Source: Alphaproteobacteria bacterium (lineage in GTDB: Bacteria; Pseudomonadota; Alphaproteobacteria; RF32; CAG-239). From it: a stretch of 38,192 nucleotides of DNA. Below, one piece after another: positions 26,123-32,342 of the stretch. Position 1 is the first letter of the stretch; every line of letters starts with the position of its first letter. The position numbers and the translations under genes were made by a program. Where the stretch lies: the NCBI GenBank assembly GCA_016288295.1, contig JAEEYV010000019.1, positions 1-38,192 of the forward strand, read 5' to 3'. A model generated the notes under the pieces. That model ran no database searches and was not told the DNA's origin. It saw only the letters and a list, made by a program, of their open reading frames with translations.

Positions 26123-27037
26123 ATGAAAAAATTTGTTGCTTGCCTGTTGGTCATTGCAATTTGCATTTTTCCATGGGTGCGTGACTTGGTGAGTAAAGCA
26201 GTCCCGCAGACTGTTATAAAAGTGCCGCCTAAACACGCTGCCTACAAAACCAAATGGGGTGTTATCCAAGATACTACCTATGGCCCTGGGCTGGTAGTAC
26301 AGATTCCTCTGACAGAAAATCTTGGCAACATGGTTGTTGTTAAGAATGTGGAACCCAGGAACTATAAGTATGATTTGGATGTCCGCACAAAACGTGGATA
26401 CAAAATCAAACTGCAAGTTTCGGTGGTTTGCCAACCAAACTGGATGAGACTTCATAAGATGGTCATGGCCGGAATTGATGACTATGATGTGTATGAACAA
26501 AAAATCATACGCGACAAGGTCCAGAGCACCATGGCTGCTTTGTGTGGTCTGACCGATATCTGGTCTTTGGTCGGAGGATACGAAAAGATGATGCTTGATG
26601 CCACTGACTACATTGTTAACGATCAGTTGATCGCTGACGGTTATGTGAGCGTCCGCGGAGTGCGTCTTTTGGGCTATAACGCCGACGATGATTTTGAAAA
26701 ATTGTTGAAGCAGGAGATGCTTGCGGCGCAAGAACTCTCTATTGAGGAACTTAAGGCGCAAAAAGCTGCTATTGAGACCAAGCGTGTTAAGGAAGAAGCT
26801 ATTCAGAACTATGAGCGACTGGCTTCCACTGTCAAGGCAGAAGGTTTGAAATTCCAAATTCAGGCTGAGGCTTTGAGAGACAACCCGTTTGTTGCTCAGT
26901 ATGAACTGGCCAAAGCCATTCAGAAGTGGAATGGTAAGATTCCTGACCTGCCTGAGACTCTGACAATTATGAAGACTGCAAATGCTGAAGGTATGCCACT
27001 TCTGCCGATTTGGCCGTCAATGAAAATTGGTAAATAA
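26123..27037 (+). CDS. SPFH/band-7 (prohibitin-like) membrane protein
   Basis: A 304-residue protein. Residues 4-19 form one membrane helix (VACLLVIAICIFPWV). An SPFH domain follows (about 30-205): TKWGVIQDTTYGPGLVVQIP is the prohibitin-type entry, with RTKRGYKIKLQVSVVCQPNW and VYEQKIIRDKVQSTMAALCG further on. Residues 205-255 form a charged Ala/Glu/Lys-rich coiled coil (EMLAAQELSIEELKAQKAAI), as in prohibitins and stomatins. Such proteins form ring or cage scaffolds in membranes and often act with small membrane or protease partners. The ATG at 26123 is preferred to a GTG at 26114; the ribosome site (GAGAAG) is weak. First gene of an operon with four small membrane proteins. Confidence 0.85.
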   Translation: MKKFVACLLVIAICIFPWVRDLVSKAVPQTVIKVPPKHAAYKTKWGVIQDTTYGPGLVVQIPLTENLGNMVVVKNVEPRNYKYDLDVRTKRGYKIKLQVSVVCQPNWMRLHKMVMAGIDDYDVYEQKIIRDKVQSTMAALCGLTDIWSLVGGYEKMMLDATDYIVNDQLIADGYVSVRGVRLLGYNADDDFEKLLKQEMLAAQELSIEELKAQKAAIETKRVKEEAIQNYERLASTVKAEGLKFQIQAEALRDNPFVAQYELAKAIQKWNGKIPDLPETLTIMKTANAEGMPLLPIWPSMKIGK

Positions 27038-27051
27038 CCTTTAAAATTCGT

Positions 27052-27111
27052 TGATATGAGTACATGGCAAATTATTGCGGTGATCACGATCATCGCATGG
27101 GCTTTTGGCAA
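27052..27111 (+). repeat. 60-bp direct repeat, copy 1
   Basis: Perfectly identical to 27356-27415. It spans the last bases before the ATG and the first 18 codons of the first small membrane protein. Confidence 0.9.
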
Positions 27112-27358
27112 AGATCTCAAGAACTGGTGGAACAAAACCTTTCCGACTGGTGGTACTTTTTCTGATTGGTGGAATAATTTGAAGCGCACAAGGAATGGTC
27201 TTATTGTGAGTATTGTTGCAATTATCATTGGTGTACATATATTATTCCCTCAGATTGAAGATGCAGTTATAAGTCTTGCAATATGTGTAATAACATTTGC
27301 TGGGCTTGGACTATTTCTATACAAGTGTCATCGAGATGAGATCAATAATTTAAAATGA
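27056..27358 (+). CDS. Small membrane protein 1 of the SPFH operon (100 aa)
   Basis: I do not recognise a family. An N-terminal membrane helix (MSTWQIIAVITIIAWAFGKD) is followed by a Trp-rich amphipathic linker with NWWNKTF and DWWNNLKRTRNG, then two more hydrophobic segments (GLIVSIVAIIIGVHILF and AVISLAICVITFAGLGLFLY). Start and first 18 codons match the next gene exactly. No Shine-Dalgarno site is present (TTGATATG). It begins 18 bp after the SPFH stop. The Trp-rich juxtamembrane segment and repetition suggest it assembles with the SPFH protein; this is inference. Confidence 0.7.
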   Translation: MSTWQIIAVITIIAWAFGKDLKNWWNKTFPTGGTFSDWWNNLKRTRNGLIVSIVAIIIGVHILFPQIEDAVISLAICVITFAGLGLFLYKCHRDEINNLK

Positions 27359-27415
27359 TATGAGTACATGGCAAATTATTGCGGTGATCACGATCATCGC
27401 ATGGGCTTTTGGCAA
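27356..27415 (+). repeat. 60-bp direct repeat, copy 2
   Basis: Identical to 27052-27111, offset 304 bp. Marks a recent duplication or gene conversion between neighbouring genes whose remaining sequence has diverged. Confidence 0.9.
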
Positions 27416-27686
27416 GGACATCCGAAAACGGCTCAAGAGTTATTATGACAAACTCGCTCCATATCGGAAGACGATTCGCAATTGGTGGAAGGAACTGAAT
27501 CCCAAGACCAAGAAGACGTTTTTTGTAACAATTGTGATTATTGGTGTAGTTGCACTTGTTATATGGGGAGTTATTGCGCTAGTCAAAGCAATTGGCATTT
27601 GTTCGTTGTTGATGGGGCTTTTGTGGTTGCTTGTGATATGTCTCCTTGTTTGGGCGCTTATTCTTCCTATATATAATCGTTGGTAA
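27360..27686 (+). CDS. Small membrane protein 2 of the SPFH operon (108 aa)
   Basis: Same architecture as its neighbour: helix 1 (WQIIAVITIIAWAFGKD), basic linker (RKRLKSYYDKLAPYRKTIRN) with WWKELNPKTKK, then two hydrophobic segments (TFFVTIVIIGVVALVIWGVI and SLLMGLLWLLVICLLVWALI). After the first 20 residues the similarity to protein 1 is only in pattern. One base separates it from the previous stop. No ribosome site is visible, so it may be read by re-initiation. Confidence 0.7.
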   Translation: MSTWQIIAVITIIAWAFGKDIRKRLKSYYDKLAPYRKTIRNWWKELNPKTKKTFFVTIVIIGVVALVIWGVIALVKAIGICSLLMGLLWLLVICLLVWALILPIYNRW

Positions 27687-27698
27687 ACCTGATTTGAT

Positions 27699-27959
27699 AT
27701 GATTACGATTATTAAAATTGTTTTGGTGATTGCGATCATCAAATGGGCGTTCGGCAAAGAGCTCGTGAGCTTGGGCAAAAATCTCCACCAGTGGTGGTCA
27801 AAATTGAACGGCGATTCAAAAAGTACAATCGGTTGGATTGCTTTAGGTGTGGCTGTTCTTTCTCTGGTCATCTGGTTAGGTACCCTAGCTTGGGGAGTAA
27901 TCAGCCTGTTGTGGAGCAAGTTGACTCATGATGCGCAATGCATATTATTTTGGATATAA
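27699..27959 (+). CDS. Small membrane protein 3 of the SPFH operon (86 aa)
   Basis: N-terminal helix MITIIKIVLVIAIIKWAFGK keeps the WAFGK ending of proteins 1 and 2. The linker again has a Trp pair (LHQWWSKLNGDSKS), and one long hydrophobic region follows (IGWIALGVAVLSLVIWLGTL plus AWGVISLLW), which could be two short helices. The start context TTTGATATG matches the other genes and lacks a ribosome site. Probably a diverged paralog of its neighbours. Confidence 0.68.
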   Translation: MITIIKIVLVIAIIKWAFGKELVSLGKNLHQWWSKLNGDSKSTIGWIALGVAVLSLVIWLGTLAWGVISLLWSKLTHDAQCILFWI

Positions 27960-27972
27960 ACTCTAATTTGTT

Positions 27973-28314
27973 ATGACTGCGTTTTTTCAAATTATATTGG
28001 TGCTCGTGATCATCTTGTGGGCATCAAGCTCCAATAAAAGAGTCGCCGATGTATTGCAAAAGCTTTGGGATAAAAGGCCAGAAGGTACCGGATACATATT
28101 AATCAGCATACCTTTTTTTGCTATTTTTTATGTATTGGCAGGTTCGTTTCACATACAAGGTTTGCAAATCGTAGTTGCCGGAATTGCCTTCTGTACCGTA
28201 TTATGATGGTTGCTTAGTGCACTATTCAAGAGTAATTTTGGTTACTGGGTAGCGGGAGCGTTATTTGCACTGCTTGCCTTTATGCTACCGATTGCACTTG
28301 GATACATTAAGTAA
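27973..28314 (+). pseudogene. Small membrane protein 4 of the SPFH operon, interrupted by an in-frame TGA
   Basis: The first 77 codons give helix 1 (MTAFFQIILVLVIILWASSS), a linker with VADVLQKLWDKRPEG and a hydrophobic segment (YILISIPFFAIFYVLAG). A TGA at 28204-28206 ends the frame inside a further hydrophobic stretch. The same frame continues without another stop for 35 codons (starting WLLSALFKSNFGYWVAGALF, another membrane helix) to a TAA at 28312. The full 113 residues match the size of the paralogs. The simplest reading is a TGG-to-TGA nonsense change, so the gene is either broken or makes a 77-residue product. TGA is an ordinary stop elsewhere here, as in lolA. Confidence 0.6.
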
Positions 28315-28331
28315 TCCTGAACTCTTAGAAT

Positions 28332-28371
28332 AAAGAACCGCTCCAATTCAATGGGGCGGTTCTTTATTTTT
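28332..28371 (+). terminator. Intrinsic terminator of the SPFH operon
   Basis: A 13-bp stem AAAGAACCGCTCC with GGGGCGGTTCTTT (one G-U pair), an 8-base loop and a following TATTTTTT. Confidence 0.92.
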
Positions 28372-28431
28372 TACGTTTAAAAATTTGATTCCAAACCGGC
28401 ATCGTGCCGGTTCGATAACTCCACATATCAT

Positions 28432-28473
28432 ACCAATTAAAAAACCACCCATTAGGGTGGTGTTTTAATTGGT
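28432..28473. terminator. Hairpin beside the duplicated tRNA-Leu 3' end
   Basis: Two 19-base arms beginning ACCAATT and ending AATTGGT pair with one mismatch around ATTA. Its outer bases are shared with the hairpin at 29168-29210, but the inner stem sequence differs. Confidence 0.7.
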
Positions 28474-28763
28474 GCGCTAGGCCGGAATCGAACCGGCACG
28501 GGATTGCTCCCAACAGATTTTAAGTCTGCAGCTGCAACCAATTGTTCGGTAGTCAAATTGATGACAAATTCACCACTTTCCTTGATTATGGAGTGCGAAT
28601 GACGTGACGAGCGTATGGAAACATAGGTCATTGGTGGTTCAGAATTAACGATTCCCGTCCATGCAGCAGTCATAATATTTGGGTGTTCCAATGTTCCGCA
28701 ACTAATCATCGCCGGAGGCAAAGGATATTCTAACGTTCCAGGTTTCCAAGTGATTTTGGTCAT
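28452..28763 (-). pseudogene. Chimeric fragment: flavin reductase codons 1-77 joined to tRNA-Leu 3' sequence
   Basis: Codons 1-77 (28763 down to 28533) repeat the start of the gene at 24785-25555. I count seven nucleotide differences in 231, all synonymous: six are packed into codons 70-77 next to the junction, and one lies in a proline codon (28680). Homology ends exactly at the ATG. From 28532 the sequence becomes the 3' part of tRNA-Leu, adding 26 residues of no meaning before a stop. A GGGGGA site seven bases before the ATG means it could still be translated. Read as the displaced 5' end of the gene after insertion of the island. Confidence 0.85.
28468..28532 (-). repeat. 65-bp duplicate of the tRNA-Leu 3' part
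   Basis: Identical to 29205-29269, from the encoded CCA through the T-arm, variable arm and anticodon to the D-side of the anticodon stem. It lacks the D-arm and 5' acceptor strand, so it cannot form a tRNA. It marks the right junction of the island. Confidence 0.92.
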
Positions 28764-28969
28764 AAATATTCCCCCAACAAAAAACTATGTCGGTCATTTT
28801 GAAACACAAACGATTAAAATCGGGTTAATAAAATATAAAATTCAAATGGTTATGATTTATCGTTGGTAAAAATATATGCAATATAGAGCATAATACGTGC
28901 TATAAAAGGTGGTGGCTACTCGCTCTGTACTAACCAAAATCTTCACTGGGGCGGATTTGCTCCGATAAA
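28764..28969. other. AT-rich spacer
   Basis: About 200 bases upstream of the fragment. I find no ORF, RNA gene or convincing promoter; it may be the original upstream region of the flavin reductase gene. Confidence 0.5.
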
Positions 28970-29030
28970 ATCAATAAAAATCCACTCTCCCGGCCGGAGG
29001 GTGGATTTTTATTGGTGCTCTAGGCCGGAA
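28970..29030. repeat. Third hairpin with a stub of a tRNA 3' end
   Basis: A stem of 21 bp (28970-28990 with 28996-29016, two G-U pairs) is followed by an 18-base stub (29013-29030) matching the tRNA-Leu 3' end at 29207-29224 in 17 of 18 positions. Same arrangement as at 28432 and 29168, but only the acceptor end of the tRNA is left. Confidence 0.7.
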
Positions 29031-29078
29031 GGGCTAAAAATTTTCTTCAAAAATTTTCTTTACGCCGACCTTGTTCGC

Positions 29079-29148
29079 TTTCCCTTGCGGGAAACCGGCA
29101 GATGATATCTGCCTGCTCCCTACGGTTCAAACCGGCATCGTGCCGGTT
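29079..29148. repeat. Array of three perfect hairpins
   Basis: Three stems in 70 bases: TTTCCC/GGGAAA (29079-29094), GGCAGAT/ATCTGCC (29097-29113) and AACCGGCA/TGCCGGTT (29130-29148), with loops of 3-4 bases. The last recurs inside 28392-28416. Confidence 0.65.
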
Positions 29149-29167
29149 CGATGTTTCTGTTTATCAT

Positions 29168-29210
29168 ACCAATAAGAAACACCCTCTCAGGGAGGGTGTT
29201 TCTTATTGGT
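29168..29210 (-). terminator. Hairpin overlapping the 3' end of tRNA-Leu
   Basis: A perfect 19-bp stem (29168-29186 with 29192-29210) and a 5-base loop. The 5' arm in the minus-strand RNA starts at the discriminator base and includes CCA, so the precursor's 3' end is base-paired until processed. No long U-tract follows. Confidence 0.7.
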
Positions 29211-29293
29211 GCGCTAGGCCGGAATCGAACCGGCACGGGATTGCTCCCAACAGATTTTAAGTCTGCAGCGTCTACCAGTTCCGCCACAAGCGC
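29207..29293 (-). tRNA. tRNA-Leu(TAA)
   Basis: An 87-nt class II tRNA on the minus strand. The acceptor GCGCTTG pairs with CTAGCGC apart from one T-T mismatch; the D-arm contains GGCGGAACTGGTAGAC, the anticodon stem-loop GCAGACTTAAAATCTGT (anticodon TAA), a long variable arm TGGGAGCAATCCCG, and the T-arm GCCGGTTCGATTCCGGC. CCA is encoded. Its 3' 63 bases recur at 28470-28532. Confidence 0.95.
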
Positions 29294-29441
29294 ATAATCT
29301 GGCAATGTTTATACAAATAAAATTTTATAAATGCAAGTCTAAACTTGCTTATTTGCGCAAAATGTGCTTATCTTGCAGATGTTAAATGTATGACAGAAAC
29401 AGCGTTTCGGTATGTTTAATAATTTTGAAAGGATAAATATT

Positions 29442-30173
29442 ATGAAATGTGATTTTACCCATTTAAAAGACTTTTTACGCAACAGCATTATTCCGTACGC
29501 TTTTCCGCACATCAATAAAGAAGGTTGGAAATTTGTTGCCGTCTTTGCCTTGGCAACAGCGTTGCTGGCATGGATTTGGGCTCCTCTTGGTATTGCAGGT
29601 CTGATATTGACAGTTTGGTGCTATTTCTTTTTCCGTGATCCGGAACGTGTTACTCCATTGATAGACGGGGTTGTAGTTTCTCCCGCAGACGGAAAAGTGC
29701 AGATGATTACCAAAATTAATGGTCCTAAAGAACTGGGATTGCAGGATAAAAAGTTTACACGTGTGAGTATTTTTATGAGTGTGTTTAATGTACATGTTAA
29801 TCGCGCTCCGGCAAGCGGGGTTATTAAAAAAACTGCATATATAAAAGGCAAATTTTTTAATGCTACACTTGATAAAGCCAGCAAGGACAATGAACGCCAG
29901 CTCTTAGCAATGGAAACCTTCGGTGGTACGGAAATCGCTTTTGTGCAGATTGCCGGATTAGTTGCACGCAGAATTTTGTGTTTTGCTAAAGAAGGAAGCA
30001 AATATCAGGCAGGAGAACGCTTTGGGCTTATTCGTTTTGGCTCGAGGCTGGATGTATATTTGCCGGATGGTGTTGAACCGATGGTTTGTTTGGGACAAAC
30101 GATGGTTGCCGGTGAAACCGTGTTGGCCAACCTTAATGCAGGTGGTTCTCAAATTGTCGGGGAGAAAAGATAA
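29442..30173 (+). CDS. psd: Phosphatidylserine decarboxylase, short form
   Basis: A 243-residue inner-membrane enzyme that makes phosphatidylethanolamine. One or two hydrophobic segments (about 30-60, [20 protein letters not shown]) are followed by [37 protein letters not shown] and the processing site [11 protein letters not shown]. In the short form, self-cleavage between Gly and Ser of this motif creates the pyruvoyl cofactor. The ATG at 29442 has AAAGGA upstream; a longer reading from 29412 lacks one. The stop overlaps the pssA start (TAATG). Confidence 0.93.
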   Translation: MKCDFTHLKDFLRNSIIPYAFPHINKEGWKFVAVFALATALLAWIWAPLGIAGLILTVWCYFFFRDPERVTPLIDGVVVSPADGKVQMITKINGPKELGLQDKKFTRVSIFMSVFNVHVNRAPASGVIKKTAYIKGKFFNATLDKASKDNERQLLAMETFGGTEIAFVQIAGLVARRILCFAKEGSKYQAGERFGLIRFGSRLDVYLPDGVEPMVCLGQTMVAGETVLANLNAGGSQIVGEKR

Positions 30174-30958
30174 TGGAAAATATTAATGCAAAATTGCAAA
30201 TCTCAAAACAAAAATTGACATCTCTACCTATGCGCAAAATTATTCCAAACATGGTTACAATGTTGGCTCTGTGCGCCGGGATAACGTCAATGCGTTATTC
30301 TATGTCAGGCAATTTTTCAAAGGCCATTGCCTGCATATTTTTGGCGGCAATTTTTGATATGTTAGATGGGCGCGTTGCTCGTATGCTCAAAGGCTCAACC
30401 AAGTTTGGTGCAGAACTCGATTCTTTATCCGATTTTGCAAGTTTCGGTGTTGCTCCGGCAATTTTGATGTATCGCTGGACTTTGTTCGACTTTCCTAAAT
30501 TCGGATGGTTTTTCTGTATGTTATTTGCTATCTGCATGGCTATGCGTTTGGCTCGTTTTAATACCATGTTGGAAGAAGAACCTCAACCTTCGTATTGGCA
30601 CAACTTTTTTACTGGTGTACCGGCTCCCGCCGCCGCTGCTCTGGGTGTGTTACCGGTTATGTTGAGCTTTGAATTTAAGGAGTGTACTTTGTTACAAAGC
30701 AACTGGTTGTGCAGTATTGTGATGTTCGTAGTAGCAATGCTGATGATTAGTAGGATTCCGACAATTTCAACCAAACATATGAAAGTGCCTTCTTATATAA
30801 TTGCTCCGCTGTTTGTCATAGTTGTACTTGGGGCTACGTTGGTGTTCAGTATGCCGTGGGCTGTGCTGAGTACAATGGTAATTATATATGCTCTGACAAT
30901 TCCGGTCGGAATAATTTATTTTTTGAAAAGTAAAAAGGCATATAACAACAAAATATAA
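30173..30958 (+). CDS. pssA: CDP-diacylglycerol-serine O-phosphatidyltransferase
   Basis: A 261-residue multi-pass membrane enzyme that supplies phosphatidylserine to Psd. The CDP-alcohol phosphotransferase motif is complete: DMLDGRVARMLKGSTKFG followed by AELDSLSDFASFG (DGxxAR...GxxxDxxxD, near residues 65-88). Further helices follow, with YWHNFFTGVPAPAAAALG and a basic C-terminus. GGGGAG lies eight bases before the ATG, within the end of psd. psd and pssA form a two-gene operon ending in the terminator at 30962. Confidence 0.95.
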   Translation: MENINAKLQISKQKLTSLPMRKIIPNMVTMLALCAGITSMRYSMSGNFSKAIACIFLAAIFDMLDGRVARMLKGSTKFGAELDSLSDFASFGVAPAILMYRWTLFDFPKFGWFFCMLFAICMAMRLARFNTMLEEEPQPSYWHNFFTGVPAPAAAALGVLPVMLSFEFKECTLLQSNWLCSIVMFVVAMLMISRIPTISTKHMKVPSYIIAPLFVIVVLGATLVFSMPWAVLSTMVIIYALTIPVGIIYFLKSKKAYNNKI

Positions 30959-30961
30959 AAC

Positions 30962-30988
30962 AAAGCCCTGATCAAATCAGGGCTTTTT
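30962..30988. terminator. Bidirectional terminator between pssA and der
   Basis: An 11-bp perfect stem AAAGCCCTGAT/ATCAGGGCTTT with a CAA loop. T residues follow on the plus strand and A residues precede it, so it serves both convergent operons. Confidence 0.92.
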
Positions 30989-30989
30989 A

Positions 30990-32333
30990 TTAATTATTAT
31001 CGGCATAAGGATTGTCGGTCTTACGTACTACAATGCGCAAAGGTATGCCTCCCATTTTAAATGTATCACGCAAATTATTGGTCAGATAACGCAGATACGA
31101 ATCGGGAAGCCCCTCAGGGTTGCTCGAAAATATAACAAATGATGGGGGACGAGTTTTGGCTTGCGTAATATAGCGCAATTTAATACGGCGCTTGTTTTTG
31201 CCTAACGGTGGAGGATAAGCCTCAATCATGTCGGCAAACCATTTATTGAGTGGGGCTGTCGGAATACGCATATTCCAACGCTCATAAACTTTTAAAACCG
31301 CACGCATAAGCTTATCTAATCCCTCATTCTTGAGAGCAGAAATTGTAACCGTAGGTATTCCCTCAGCCTGTGTTAAAGAGGTTTTAAGCTTGTAATTAAG
31401 TTTATCAAGAGCTTCTTTTCGCTTGGCTATATCCCATTTGTTGACGGCAATAATCAAGGCTCTGCCCTCTTCCAAAACTTGAGAAGCAATGGTTAAATCC
31501 TGTTTATCCAAAACCGCATCAGCATCAAGTACTAAAACCACAACTTGAGCCATAAACGCAGCATGTTTAGAACTCGCTATAGACATTTTTTCAAGCGAAT
31601 CGCTAACTTTTGAATGGCGGCGTAATCCTGCAGTATCAACAAGTTTTATTTTGTGTCCTTGCCATTCCCAATCGTTTGAAATGGCATCACGAGTAACACC
31701 GGCTTCAGGTCCGGTTAACATGCGTTCGTCCTGCAAAAGAGCATTAACCAAAGTAGATTTGCCGACATTGGGACGACCGACTATCGCTAACTGAATCGGG
31801 CGATCGGCTATTTCGGTTTCTTCTTCGTCAGATGATTCTTCTTTATAATATTGCTTTAAGGCATCGTGTAAATCTTGTAAACCAAGTCCGTGTTCAGCAG
31901 AAAAAGGTATGGGCTCGCCAAGACCAAGTTTATAGGCCTCAAAACGTCCGTCTTCTTGTATTTTGCCTTCACATTTATTGGCTAACAAAATTACCGGCTT
32001 GTGAGATTTACGCAAAATGTCGGCAAAATGCTCATCGTAAGGTTGAATACCATCACGAGCATCATACAGAAATAAGCAAACGTCTGCAGAATCAATCGCT
32101 TTTTTGGTTTGTTCCCACATGCGACGTTCAATATTGTCTTCATTAGAATATTCATAGCCGGCAGTATCAATTATGAGTAAATCCAAATCTTGTAAATGAG
32201 CCGGAGCCTCTTTGCGGTCTCGTGTAACCCCGGGTTTGTCGTGAACAATAGCCAACTTTCGCCCGGCAAGGCGGTTAAACAAAGTTGATTTTCCGACATT
32301 AGGACGTCCGATAATTGCTACTTTCAGCGGCAT
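30990..32333 (-). CDS. der: GTPase Der (EngA)
   Basis: A 447-residue protein with two tandem GTPase domains needed for 50S ribosome assembly. G1 motifs GRPNVGKSTLFNRL (near 9) and GRPNVGKSTLVNAL (near 185); G3 DTAGY and DTAGLR; G4 NKCE and NKWD. The C-terminal KH-like domain contains RIPTAPLNKWFADMIEAYPP and RIKLRYITQAKTRPPSFVIF. An acidic linker (EESSDEEETE) joins the two G domains. It lies 9 bp downstream of bamB, a common order in proteobacteria. Confidence 0.97.
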   Translation of the reverse strand: MPLKVAIIGRPNVGKSTLFNRLAGRKLAIVHDKPGVTRDRKEAPAHLQDLDLLIIDTAGYEYSNEDNIERRMWEQTKKAIDSADVCLFLYDARDGIQPYDEHFADILRKSHKPVILLANKCEGKIQEDGRFEAYKLGLGEPIPFSAEHGLGLQDLHDALKQYYKEESSDEEETEIADRPIQLAIVGRPNVGKSTLVNALLQDERMLTGPEAGVTRDAISNDWEWQGHKIKLVDTAGLRRHSKVSDSLEKMSIASSKHAAFMAQVVVLVLDADAVLDKQDLTIASQVLEEGRALIIAVNKWDIAKRKEALDKLNYKLKTSLTQAEGIPTVTISALKNEGLDKLMRAVLKVYERWNMRIPTAPLNKWFADMIEAYPPPLGKNKRRIKLRYITQAKTRPPSFVIFSSNPEGLPDSYLRYLTNNLRDTFKMGGIPLRIVVRKTDNPYADNN

Positions 32334-32342
32334 AAATTACTC

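Larger units (their letters stand above)
25556..28532. mobile_element. Putative small genomic island without integrase
   Basis: This segment lies between the intact flavin reductase gene and a second copy of that gene's first 77 codons, in the same orientation. It ends on the right in a 65-bp duplicate of the 3' part of tRNA-Leu. Its genes lack good ribosome sites, use more GC-rich codons (frequent CTG in the SPFH gene) and have no link to the flanking genes. These are hallmarks of an integrated element, but no integrase or transposase is inside. Boundaries are inferred from the repeat structure. Confidence 0.55.

Noticed and set aside
27052-27415. CRISPR-like repeat
   Set aside because: Only two copies, 60 bp long, inside coding sequence and 304 bp apart; no spacer array.
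28204-28206. UGA read as tryptophan or selenocysteine across the genome
   Set aside because: TGA is the normal stop of several intact genes here (lolA, the DUF4381 gene), and no selenocysteine insertion element is visible.
25556-28763. Insertion sequence or composite transposon
   Set aside because: No transposase ORF, no terminal inverted repeats and no target-site duplication at the edges; the direct repeat is part of a gene.
29120-29305. Minus-strand ORF of 61 codons across the tRNA-Leu region
   Set aside because: It is the translation of the tRNA gene and its flanking hairpin, starting at a TTG; tRNA genes often give such spurious frames.
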